Notes: generated from the sequence alone by a model not told the origin. DNA of 6,149 bases from Planctomycetota bacterium (GCA_021805585.1 JAJZEY010000448.1:1-6149); one strand, 5' to 3'; numbered from the stretch's first letter, positions 1-6,092 are shown. Translations and numbers: made by a program.

Positions 1-343
1 CTTTGTGCCGATTAAGGGCTTCAAACCGGGAATATTCATAGCCATGGGTTTTGGCCCATTCGTGATGCGATTCCATAAGCTGCCGACCGATTTTCTGGCC
101 GCGGAAATCCGCATGCACGCCGACCAGCCAAGTGTAGAAAACGCCCGGCTTAAGTTCAAAGCCGATATTAAAACCGACGGGCCGGTTATCCAGCGAGGCC
201 AGCATGACCAGCACGTTATAGCGGCCCTGAAACCGGCGGCGAAAATAATTTTCGTTTTCGGGTGGACGAAAAACCTGATTGTACAGGTCCACGATCATGG
301 GCAACTGTGTTTCGGTAATAATGGAGATATCTGCCTGGGCCAT
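1..343 (-). CDS. GNAT-family N-acetyltransferase (3' end outside the window)
   Basis: The minus-strand frame is open from the ATG at 343 to the left edge, giving 114 residues, so the C-terminus is missing. It begins MAQADISIITETQLP. It has the GNAT order: an N-terminal strand and helix (about 5-25), a middle strand LVMLASLDNRPVGF (45-58) with the usual 'x-x-G-F' turn, then motif A, GVHADFRGQKIGRQLM (75-90), which forms the acetyl-CoA pyrophosphate loop. The common R-G-x-G-x-G/A loop reads R81-G-Q-K-I-G86, so the first inner Gly is Lys; this variant occurs in active members. A helix and FEALNRHK (107-114) follow, the usual lead-in to the Asn of motif B. These enzymes move an acetyl group from acetyl-CoA to an amine; the substrate cannot be read here. 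An upstream in-frame stop (362-364) excludes a much longer start. The SD is modest (AAAAAGG, 3 bases from ATG). It lies 169 bases downstream of psd and may have its own promoter. Confidence 0.85.
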   Translation of the reverse strand, partial: MAQADISIITETQLPMIVDLYNQVFRPPENENYFRRRFQGRYNVLVMLASLDNRPVGFNIGFELKPGVFYTWLVGVHADFRGQKIGRQLMESHHEWAKTHGYEYSRFEALNRHK

Positions 344-373
344 ACGCCTTTTTCCATAAAATCACAAATCAAC

Positions 374-390
374 CCGCGATGCAGCCGCGG
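374..390 (-). other. Small hairpin in the leader of the acetyltransferase gene
   Basis: Arms CCGCG (374-378) and CGCGG (386-390) can pair across a 7-base loop. The hairpin falls between the possible -10 element at 405-410 and the start codon at 343, so it would lie in the 5' leader. There is no T-tract on either side, so it does not look like an intrinsic terminator for psd. It may be chance. Confidence 0.2.
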
Positions 391-404
391 ACTGCTTAGC
401 GCAT

Positions 405-433
405 ATCATATACGAATCCACGGGAAATTTCCC
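405..433 (-). promoter_or_regulatory. Possible -10 element next to a perfect 12-base palindrome, upstream of the acetyltransferase
   Basis: On the minus strand TATGAT (405-410) matches five of six bases of the -10 consensus. Eleven bases further upstream is GGGAAATTTCCC (422-433), a perfect 12-base palindrome. It occupies the place where a -35 element would sit, and no good -35 hexamer is visible. This arrangement would suit an operator or activator site controlling the acetyltransferase gene. The palindrome is seen directly; the regulatory role is inference. Confidence 0.3.
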
Positions 434-512
434 ACCTGCGCCGCAACCGCAGGATAAGGGCGGACGGCAATTCCGGTGCCGACCCAGGTATTTTTCACAG
501 TTAGGCCGGGCG

Positions 513-1193
513 TCAGGCGCGGCGGCGCAGCAAAATAGTGGCGCCCCCCTTTACCATTTGCCCAACGCGCACCAGCGTTTCCCAGTTTTCGGGATGGGGA
601 ACAATCAGTTCCGTCCGACTGCCGAATGCGATCATGCCAAATCGCTGGCCCCGCATAAGCCGATCATTGGGCCGGAGCGGCGCGATGATGCGTCGCGCAA
701 TGGCACCGGAAACCTGGCGAAGCACGGCCATGCGTTCACTTTCACCGGTCCGGCCCACACCGCGCAAAACAATCAGATTGGCTTCGTTGCACTGCCCGCT
801 TTGCGGATGCCGCGCATCCAGAAATTCGCCGGGGGTGTAACGCGTGGAATCCACCACACTATCGCATGGAGCACGGTTGATATGCACATCCAGAACGCTT
901 AGGAATATTCCAACGCGAATCGCGGGGCCACCCAGATTGTCATCATGTTCCAGGCGGGTAATTTCCGTAACTTTACCATCCGCCGGCGACACCATAATGC
1001 CCGGCTCCGTTGGAACCCGACGAGGCGGATCGCGAAAAAAAGCCATGCAGGCCAGAGTCAGAAGAAGAGTTATCAGGGCCAGCGGTACGCATAACGCCGC
1101 CAGCGAAAGGGTGGCAATAGAACCCGCAATCAGCATGGGCAGCCAGAAGGTCCAGCCAAACAGCGATAGCGGAAACCATGGCAACGGCTTCAT
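513..1193 (-). CDS. psd: Phosphatidylserine decarboxylase proenzyme, short two-helix type
   Basis: This 226-residue proenzyme decarboxylates phosphatidylserine to phosphatidylethanolamine at the inner membrane, using a pyruvoyl group it makes by self-cleavage. Residues 12-51 form two hydrophobic helices, followed by FFRDPPR (52-58). SPADGKV (69-75) holds the conserved Asp71, and DVHINRAPCD (102-111) holds His104. RGQRFGMIAFGSRTELIVP (181-199) holds the Gly191-Ser192 cleavage site; Ser192 should become the pyruvoyl group of the small alpha chain (192-226). A GS site in FGSR and the short length mark the compact class, not the longer LGST type of Escherichia coli. The ATG at 1193 overlaps the lipoprotein stop as ATGA, and AGGTGG (1200-1205) lies 6 bases upstream, so the start is well supported. 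No pssA (phosphatidylserine synthase), its frequent neighbour, is visible downstream; the next gene is an acetyltransferase. All key motifs are intact. Confidence 0.93.
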   Translation of the reverse strand: MKPLPWFPLSLFGWTFWLPMLIAGSIATLSLAALCVPLALITLLLTLACMAFFRDPPRRVPTEPGIMVSPADGKVTEITRLEHDDNLGGPAIRVGIFLSVLDVHINRAPCDSVVDSTRYTPGEFLDARHPQSGQCNEANLIVLRGVGRTGESERMAVLRQVSGAIARRIIAPLRPNDRLMRGQRFGMIAFGSRTELIVPHPENWETLVRVGQMVKGGATILLRRRA

Positions 1194-1873
1194 GAAGGCC
1201 CACCTGCCGAAGAAACTTGTTTCGCCAGCCGCATGACCTGCGGATTGGGCTGCGGAACGAATACTCCGGCCTGCCCAAGAATGGAAATAAGCGAGCCATC
1301 CACCACGAATCCCTTAAATTGGCCATTAAGAATCTGGAAAAATGGATAACCCATAACTCCGGGAGCGTTGCTGGGGGCACCGTCAAACAGGAATTTGATT
1401 CGTGTGCCACCGGGAAGCACCCCGCGAATCCGATGTGAATATCCAGCCGGGTTCTGATAATAGCTTTGCAGTGAAAGCGGACTGCCAATCGGACCAAGCG
1501 GATCGCCAATGTAATCAAGATAATAACGCGACCACGCATCGGGCGGAATTAATCCGTTTTTGCCTATGCCACCGCTGGCCCGCCCTTTGACGGGTGATTG
1601 GTTCATAATGTTCTGCGGTTTAATCCAGATCAGCACCGGCTGGGTAAGTGTAAAGACCTGCCCGGCATGATAGCCCGGACCGCCGGCAACCGACGGCAGT
1701 TTATAGCCTGGAAAACCAGTCGAGGGGGGATTCGGACTCGAACAACCCGCCAACGACAATACGGCAAGGGTGATGACTGCCAGCAGAACCGTTCCCATGC
1801 GGCAGCGCAGCGGGTTGGCCACCGAGCCGATGCGGGATTCATACGCCTGGCGTTCCTGACTTAAGTGAATCAT
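1190..1873 (-). CDS. Unrecognised lipoprotein, translationally coupled to psd
   Basis: I do not recognise this 227-residue protein. A hydrophobic stretch (27-43, MGTVLLAVITLAVLSLAG from Met26) ends in the lipobox LAGC with Cys44, so signal peptidase II cleavage and lipidation are expected. Ser45 and Ser46 follow, with no Asp at +2, which would fit outer-membrane sorting if E. coli rules hold. A Pro/Gly-rich linker (47-68) follows, then a domain of about 150 residues rich in short beta-like segments (GQVFTLTQPVLIWIKP, 71-86; IRGVLPGGTRIKFLF, 149-163; FKGFVVDGSLISIL, 186-199), faintly like a small beta-barrel; that fold is a guess. The ATG at 1873 has GAAGG nine bases upstream, whereas Met26 has no SD, so a 25-residue Arg-containing cytoplasmic lead precedes the signal core. 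This is long for a lipoprotein. Its TGA overlaps the psd start codon. The CDS looks intact; a role in the envelope or near PE synthesis is inferred only from context. Confidence 0.82.
   Translation of the reverse strand: MIHLSQERQAYESRIGSVANPLRCRMGTVLLAVITLAVLSLAGCSSPNPPSTGFPGYKLPSVAGGPGYHAGQVFTLTQPVLIWIKPQNIMNQSPVKGRASGGIGKNGLIPPDAWSRYYLDYIGDPLGPIGSPLSLQSYYQNPAGYSHRIRGVLPGGTRIKFLFDGAPSNAPGVMGYPFFQILNGQFKGFVVDGSLISILGQAGVFVPQPNPQVMRLAKQVSSAGGPS
1200..1205 (-). promoter_or_regulatory. Ribosome binding site of psd inside the lipoprotein gene
   Basis: AGGTGG on the minus strand lies 6 bases before the psd ATG. It is one base from the AGGAGG consensus and lies within the last codons of the upstream gene. 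Together with the ATGA overlap it supports the chosen psd start and termination-reinitiation coupling. Confidence 0.6.
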
Positions 1874-1882
1874 ATCCGTTTA

Positions 1883-1897
1883 CCTTCTAAAAAAAGG
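1883..1897 (-). promoter_or_regulatory. Ribosome binding site of the lipoprotein gene, possibly within a weak hairpin
   Basis: The SD AGAAGG (1883-1888 on the minus strand) is followed by 9 bases and the ATG at 1873. Just upstream is CC and seven T residues (1889-1897). CCTTTT can pair with AGAAGG through five Watson-Crick pairs and one G-T pair across a TTT loop, which would hide the SD. The stem is short and weak, so the hairpin itself may not matter. The SD supports the longer start over Met26. Confidence 0.35.
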
Positions 1898-1941
1898 AGC
1901 AACCGTCAATTGAGTAATCGCGGATCGCCCATAATGCCACT

Positions 1942-1970
1942 ACTCTAATGCGAACAGTGCTTCAGACCAA
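1942..1970 (-). promoter_or_regulatory. Candidate promoter for the lipoprotein-psd operon
   Basis: TTGGTC (1965-1970) and TAGAGT (1942-1947) on the minus strand are spaced by 17 bases and match three and four bases of the -35 and -10 consensus. Transcription would start near 1935, giving a leader of about 60 bases. The match is modest. It is favoured because the 231-base gap after gyrA suggests that the operon has its own start. Confidence 0.25.
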
Positions 1971-2104
1971 GTAGCCGCGCGGCAACCCAACTGTGCGCGG
2001 CCAGGGTAAAACTGCAGGGGACCAACGACGGCTCCATGAACCCGTGAGCAAAGCCTATAACCACGGCCCGCGAAAAGTCCACAATTCCGCCCGCCGCGTG
2101 GTTG

Positions 2105-4747
2105 TTACTCCGGCTTCTGCTCCAACAGCGGAGCTTCCCCTTCGGGTTCTTCCGGGGCGACGCGCGCCACGCCGACCAGAATGTCATTTTCATCCAGACG
2201 GATCAGCCGCACACCCTGAGTGGCGCGGCCCATTTCACGCAGTTCGCCGGTAACGCCAATGCGCACCACCTGGCCGCCCCTGGTGATGATCATAAGTTCG
2301 TCACTGTCGTTAATAGCCTGCACGCTTACAACCGGTCCATTGCGATCGGTGGTGCGGATGTTGATGACACCCTTTCCGCCGCGATGTGTCAGGCGGTATT
2401 CTTCTATGCGGGTGCGTTTGCCGAAGCCATGCTCGCAGGCGGTCAGCAATGTCACCTGATTATCGCCATGGTCCAGGCCCTGGGGAATAATAACCATGTC
2501 AATGACCACATCGTCTTTTTCCAGTTCGACGCCCTTTACGCCACCCGCCTGGCGGCCCATGTCGCGCACTTCGGTTTCTTCAAACCGGACGGCCATGCCG
2601 GCGCGGGTTCCCAGCACAATCTGGTCTTTCCCGTTGGTAACGCCCACGCCGATAACCGAATCGCCTTTTTCCAGACCAATGGCAATAATGCCGCGTTTCA
2701 TCGGATTGCCGAACGCTTTCAGCAGCGTCTTTTTAATGACGCCCTGGGCGGTAGTCATGACCAGATGCTTGGCTTCATCGGTGAAATCGCGCACCACCAG
2801 CACCTCGGCGAGCTTTTCATCGGCCTGCATTTCCACCAGATTCGCAATCGCACGGCCCTTGCTCTGGCGACTCATGGATGGCACATCATACACCTTCTGC
2901 CAATAGCAGCGGCCCAGATTGGTAAAGAACATCAGGTAATCGTGGGTGGAACCAATGAACAGATGTTCAATGAAGTCCCCTTCCTTGCTGTCCGCCCCGA
3001 CAATACCGCGGCCGCCACGGCCCTGTTTGCGATAGGTATCCAGCGGCATGCGTTTGATGTAGCCCTCATGACTGATGGTCACAACCACCTGTTCATCGGC
3101 AATTAAATCTTCAATATTGATATCGGTGGCGTCATTGGTAATTTGGGTGCGCCGATCGTCGCCGAATTTTTCCTTCAGTTCCAGGATGTCTTCGCGGATA
3201 ATATCCAGCACGCGATTGTCGTCCGCCAGAATTAATTCGTAATCGCCGATTTCCTCCACCAGGCGATTGTATTCCTCGGTCAGTTTGTCAATTTCCAGCC
3301 CCACCAGCCGCTGCAACTGCATGGAAAGAATGGCATCCGCCTGAGCGCTGGAAAGCGTCATGCCGCCTTCGGCCGCTTCGGCAGCGTCAATCCTTTTGCG
3401 GAAGGCCTTGGGAATGGCGGCCTTCCAGCTTAAGGATTCGTCAATACTGAATTTTTTCTTCATTAAATTCAGTTTGGCGGTCGGCACATCCGGGCTAAGC
3501 TTGCGGTTCCGCAAAAGTTCGATAACGCCCATGACATCCACTTTGCCACCGGAGGCCTTGCGGCCATCTTCGGTGTGAATGTCCGCCAGGGCAAGAATTA
3601 ATCCCTCCAGAATATGGGCGCGCTGCCGAGCTTTGCGCAGACGAAACGCGGTGCGCCGTCGAATAACTTCCTTCCGATGCAGGATGAAATATTCCACCAT
3701 TTCCTTGATGCTTAGCGTGCGCGGCTGGCGATTGACCAGTGCGATATTGATGATGGAAAAGGTACTTTGCAGCGGCGTAAACTGATACAACTGATTGATG
3801 ACGACATTGGGGTCGGCATCGCGCTTCAGTTCCACCACCACACGTACATCATGTTCACGGTCGGATTCGTCGCGCACGTCGGAAATATCCTTGATGCGTT
3901 CTTCCTTTACCTGGTCGGCGATGGACTCAATAATGGTCTTCTTGAGCACCTGGTACGGAATTTCTGAAATGACAATCTGCTCACGCCCACCCTTTAATTG
4001 TTCAGTATGTACCCGGCCGCGCACCGTAATTTTGCCGCGGCCGGTTTCGTAACCTTCTACAATACCGGCCCGGCCGCAAATAACGCCACCGGTCGGAAAA
4101 TCGGGGCCTTTAATGACCTTCATAAGGTCACGGACGGTGCATAGCGGTTCGTTTATAACCTTGACAATGGCATCGCAAACTTCGCGAAGGTTGTGCGGCG
4201 GCAGACTGGTAGCCATACCCACCGCAATACCTTGGGCACCATTGACCAGCAGATTTGGAAATTTGCTCGGCAGCACGGTCGGTTCGGTGCGGGCTTCGTC
4301 GTAGTTGGGAATAAAATCGACCGTGTCCTCTTTCAGGTCGTCCATCATTTCATGCGAAGCGTCCGCCATGCGGGCTTCGGTGTATCGCATGGCCGCCGGT
4401 GGATCGCCATCAATAGAGCCGAAATTTCCCTGCCCATCCACCAGCAGGTGGCGCATATTCCATTTTTGTGCCATGCGCACCAATGTGGGATAAATGACCG
4501 CTTCACCATGCGGATGATAGTTGCCGGAGGTGTCACCGGCGATTTTCGCGCATTTACGATGTTTGCTTCGCGGGGTTAACTGCAGGTCGTTCATGGCGAC
4601 CAGAATTCGCCTCTGGGACGGCTTTAATCCGTCGCGCACGTCAGGCAGTGCGCGATCCATGATGGTGCTCATGGCATACGTAAGATAGCTTTCCTGCAAC
4701 TCGGTTTCAATCTGCAGGTCGGTAATCCGGGCGTCCTGATCGAACAT
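2105..4747 (-). CDS. gyrA: DNA gyrase subunit A
   Basis: This complete 880-residue GyrA pairs with GyrB (not in the window) in the A2B2 enzyme that adds negative supercoils using ATP. Numbering matches E. coli through the active site: the HPHG turn at 78-81, catalytic Tyr122 in RYTE (121-124), and Ile174 in GIAVGMAT, the residue that bends bound DNA. The breakage-reunion region covers about 1-535. Six blades of the C-terminal DNA-wrapping wheel follow, near 553-572, 603-622, 661-680, 709-742, 764-797 and 817-851. Blade 1 carries the GyrA box QGRGGRG (575-581), which marks gyrase rather than topoisomerase IV. An acidic tail (EEPEGEAP, 866-873) ends the protein. Ala83 and Pro87 replace the usual Ser and Asp/Glu of the quinolone site. 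The coiled-coil/C-gate region appears enlarged near 391-404 and 437-464. The ATG at 4747 has GAGGA 8 bases upstream. The gene probably has its own promoter. There is no frameshift. Confidence 0.98.
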   Translation of the reverse strand: MFDQDARITDLQIETELQESYLTYAMSTIMDRALPDVRDGLKPSQRRILVAMNDLQLTPRSKHRKCAKIAGDTSGNYHPHGEAVIYPTLVRMAQKWNMRHLLVDGQGNFGSIDGDPPAAMRYTEARMADASHEMMDDLKEDTVDFIPNYDEARTEPTVLPSKFPNLLVNGAQGIAVGMATSLPPHNLREVCDAIVKVINEPLCTVRDLMKVIKGPDFPTGGVICGRAGIVEGYETGRGKITVRGRVHTEQLKGGREQIVISEIPYQVLKKTIIESIADQVKEERIKDISDVRDESDREHDVRVVVELKRDADPNVVINQLYQFTPLQSTFSIINIALVNRQPRTLSIKEMVEYFILHRKEVIRRRTAFRLRKARQRAHILEGLILALADIHTEDGRKASGGKVDVMGVIELLRNRKLSPDVPTAKLNLMKKKFSIDESLSWKAAIPKAFRKRIDAAEAAEGGMTLSSAQADAILSMQLQRLVGLEIDKLTEEYNRLVEEIGDYELILADDNRVLDIIREDILELKEKFGDDRRTQITNDATDINIEDLIADEQVVVTISHEGYIKRMPLDTYRKQGRGGRGIVGADSKEGDFIEHLFIGSTHDYLMFFTNLGRCYWQKVYDVPSMSRQSKGRAIANLVEMQADEKLAEVLVVRDFTDEAKHLVMTTAQGVIKKTLLKAFGNPMKRGIIAIGLEKGDSVIGVGVTNGKDQIVLGTRAGMAVRFEETEVRDMGRQAGGVKGVELEKDDVVIDMVIIPQGLDHGDNQVTLLTACEHGFGKRTRIEEYRLTHRGGKGVINIRTTDRNGPVVSVQAINDSDELMIITRGGQVVRIGVTGELREMGRATQGVRLIRLDENDILVGVARVAPEEPEGEAPLLEQKPE

Positions 4748-4755
4748 TTATAAGG

Positions 4756-4760
4756 TCCTC
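4756..4760 (-). promoter_or_regulatory. Ribosome binding site of gyrA
   Basis: GAGGA on the minus strand lies 8 bases before the ATG at 4747. It fits the start MFDQDARITD, whose length before the active site equals that of E. coli GyrA. Confidence 0.6.
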
Positions 4761-4829
4761 ATGCCTGTTGGAGGCGGCATTTCCGTTGCCGGCCACGCGG
4801 GCGATTTTTCCCGCTTTTCAACTGGAGGT

Positions 4830-4838
4830 ATTTTAACA
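4830..4838 (-). promoter_or_regulatory. Candidate extended -10 promoter of gyrA
   Basis: The minus strand reads TGT-TAAAAT: a -10 hexamer matching five of six bases, preceded by TG and one base, the extended -10 motif. The best -35 at 17-base spacing is TCGCAA, only three matches, which an extended -10 can tolerate. It sits in the only AT-rich patch of an otherwise GC-rich spacer. The transcript would have a leader of roughly 75 bases. Confidence 0.4.
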
Positions 4839-4871
4839 TAAATACAGGAAATTTGCGAGTCTTCCCACTAT

Positions 4872-4891
4872 GCCCGGCGCGGCGGCCGGGC
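4872..4891. repeat. GC-rich 7-base-pair inverted repeat upstream of gyrA
   Basis: Arms GCCCGGC (4872-4878) and GCCGGGC (4885-4891) pair perfectly around a 6-base spacer. It lies between the end of the HAD gene and the candidate gyrA promoter. It could slow or end transcription leaving the HAD gene, but no T-tract follows on the minus strand, so it is not a standard intrinsic terminator. Confidence 0.4.
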
Positions 4892-4910
4892 AGCGGGCAC
4901 GGGTGCAATT

Positions 4911-4934
4911 TTCAGGCCTGAATGCGGCCCGCAT
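4911..4934. repeat. Two abutting perfect palindromes upstream of gyrA
   Basis: TTCAGGCCTGAA (4911-4922) is a perfect 12-base palindrome. Sharing its last base is ATGCGG-C-CCGCAT (4922-4934), a 6+1+6 palindrome. A third palindrome, CAGCCGGCTG, lies at 4953-4962. Each could bind a dimeric regulator or form RNA hairpins after the HAD stop codon at 4986. No function is proven. Confidence 0.35.
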
Positions 4935-4985
4935 GAATCCCGCCGCGCGCATCAGCCGGCTGCGGAAAACTTAATTGCAGCGACC

Positions 4986-5693
4986 TTACCGGCCGATCCA
5001 TGAATCAAATTCCGCCAGGTCCACTTGCGCCAAGTCCGACAACGCAAAATCCGCCCATCGGCGAACCCGCTCCAGCGGCGAATTCGTAGCCACGCCAAGG
5101 ACGCGAATTCCCGCGGCATGGGCGGCAATCGCGCCCCCATTGGTGTCTTCTATCACCAGACTGTTGTCGGCGGGAAAATTGCGTTCATCCAGTTCGTTAA
5201 GCAATTGCAGCGTTTTGGCGTAACCTTCCGGGTCTGGCTTGCCATGACGCACATCTTCAATGGCCGTAATGACCGGAAAAAAAGCCGCGATGCCGAAGGC
5301 CGCCAGCAAAGGCTGAATTTCATGTCGCCGCGCGCCACTGCAAATCCCGGTCGGCACCTTGTGATCGGCCAGGTGGTCAAGCAACCGGCGCACACCCGGC
5401 AGCAATCCGGCGTGGTCCACAATATCACGGTCCATGATACGGTCCTTGGCCGCCGCGAGTTCCGCCACAAGTTCAGGCGATGCGGGAATATCGGAGTCCT
5501 GCAACATCAGCCCGAAACCTTCTTTTGTTCCATAAACTATATAACGCGAAAAATATCGTTCCGGCGTGATCACTATCTCCTTTCCCAGGCGGGATCGAAG
5601 TTCCTTCAGTGCATGGTTGTACGCCATCAGATGAATTTCTTCGGTATTGGCAATGACGCCGTCAAAATCGAAGATCACACAGCCATGGGGCAT
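4986..5693 (-). CDS. HAD-superfamily hydrolase, beta-phosphoglucomutase / phosphoglycolate phosphatase-like
   Basis: This cytoplasmic HAD hydrolase of 235 residues has a full active site. Motif I is VIFDFDGVIANT (6-17), with nucleophile Asp9 and acid/base Asp11. A helical C1 cap follows (about 18-90). Motif II is GICSGARR with Ser119, motif III is HGKPDP with Lys152, and motif IV is VIEDTNGGAIAAHAAGI with Glu182 and Asp183, the Mg2+ ligands. This layout is HAD subfamily IA, variant 3, which includes phosphatases of small sugar phosphates and phosphoglycolate as well as beta-phosphoglucomutase. His21 sits where beta-phosphoglucomutase has His20, but phosphatases share this residue, so the substrate stays open. 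I chose the ATG at 5693 because AGGAG lies 8 bases upstream. An in-frame ATG at 5732 would add 13 residues but lacks an SD and extends ahead of the family's usual N-terminus. The stop is TAA. It lies 238 bases upstream of gyrA and is probably transcribed separately. Confidence 0.9.
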   Translation of the reverse strand: MPHGCVIFDFDGVIANTEEIHLMAYNHALKELRSRLGKEIVITPERYFSRYIVYGTKEGFGLMLQDSDIPASPELVAELAAAKDRIMDRDIVDHAGLLPGVRRLLDHLADHKVPTGICSGARRHEIQPLLAAFGIAAFFPVITAIEDVRHGKPDPEGYAKTLQLLNELDERNFPADNSLVIEDTNGGAIAAHAAGIRVLGVATNSPLERVRRWADFALSDLAQVDLAEFDSWIGR

Positions 5694-5701
5694 TGCAGAA
5701 G

Positions 5702-5706
5702 CTCCT
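5702..5706 (-). promoter_or_regulatory. Ribosome binding site that fixes the HAD hydrolase start
   Basis: AGGAG on the minus strand lies 8 bases before the ATG at 5693. This strong SD decides for the 235-residue form over the 248-residue reading from 5732. Confidence 0.65.
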
Positions 5707-5771
5707 GGAAACAAATTCCAGATCGCAAGCATACCCGATAGTCCAACAAATCGCCCCGCTCCAAAATCCGA

Positions 5772-5777
5772 ATAATA
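5772..5777 (-). promoter_or_regulatory. Possible -10 element of the HAD hydrolase gene
   Basis: TATTAT on the minus strand matches five of six bases of the -10 consensus and lies in an AT-rich patch. It would give a leader of about 70 bases before the ATG at 5693. At 17-base spacing the -35 position reads TTATTT, a poor match, so the call is tentative. Confidence 0.3.
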
Positions 5778-5820
5778 GAATTGCGCAACTTTCCAAATAA
5801 GAAGTGGGGCCTTTTTTCGG

Positions 5821-5842
5821 GACCCTAAACCGTTTGCGGGTC
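5821..5842. other. Small hairpin in the spacer
   Basis: Arms GACCC (5821-5825) and GGGTC (5838-5842) flank a loop that itself contains AAA-CCG-TTT, so a longer imperfect stem is possible. There is no T-tract next to it on either strand, so I do not call it a terminator. Confidence 0.25.
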
Positions 5843-6092
5843 ACAGATCACGTGGCACCGGTTCAAACAGCGCGCCAATCAGCCGTTGGTGCGGCACCCT
5901 GCGGGAATCTGCGGGTGACGGAACGGATTATGGCCTTCATATCATTCGCCGCAGCCCTCCAATCGGAACCCTGCCCGTAAATCAGGAAGGAATGGCCCAC
6001 TAACTATACGATTACATTTGTGCACGGCCCATTGTTCAGCGTATCCGCGTTATCAGCGAAATCCGGTGCGTCAGTGAAACCGTCTGTGTCTT

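Noticed and set aside
5..457. A 150-codon plus-strand ORF at the left edge
   Set aside because: It lies antisense to the clear GNAT reading frame and extends through its upstream spacer. It has no family features.
973..1539. A 188-codon minus-strand ORF across the lipoprotein-psd junction
   Set aside because: It is out of frame with both genes, which have strong motifs, start sites and an ATGA overlap. Gene overlap on this scale is not credible here.
1889..1903. A run of seven T on the minus strand after GGTTGCTCC, considered as a gyrA terminator
   Set aside because: No stem can form just before the T-run; the complement of GGTTGCTCC is not present upstream, so it is not an intrinsic terminator.
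1894..1948. Plus-strand SD-like AAGGAG followed by TTG and a 12-codon ORF
   Set aside because: The start is a weak TTG, the peptide is very short and no gene follows on that strand; the AAGGAG is the complement of the T-rich leader of the lipoprotein gene.
1945..2193. An 82-codon minus-strand ORF starting inside gyrA and covering most of the spacer
   Set aside because: It begins out of frame within gyrA without an SD, and its part in the spacer (such as VDFSRAVVIGFAHGF) has no family likeness or ribosome binding site of its own.
2102..3106. A 334-codon plus-strand ORF antisense to gyrA
   Set aside because: The minus strand here encodes the unmistakable C-terminal half of GyrA. The antisense frame is a by-product of its codon bias and shows no recognisable domain.
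5025..5741. A 238-codon plus-strand ORF antisense to the HAD hydrolase
   Set aside because: All four HAD motifs are on the minus strand. The plus-strand frame has no SD-supported start or recognisable motif.
5808..5826. GGGGCC-TTTTTT-CGGGACCC considered as a terminator
   Set aside because: The T-run is in the loop and not after a stem, and the possible stem has a central mismatch, so it does not fit an intrinsic terminator on either strand.
5855..5880. A GGTTCAAAC string resembling a tRNA T-loop
   Set aside because: The flanking five-base arms do not pair and no acceptor, D or anticodon arms can be found around it.
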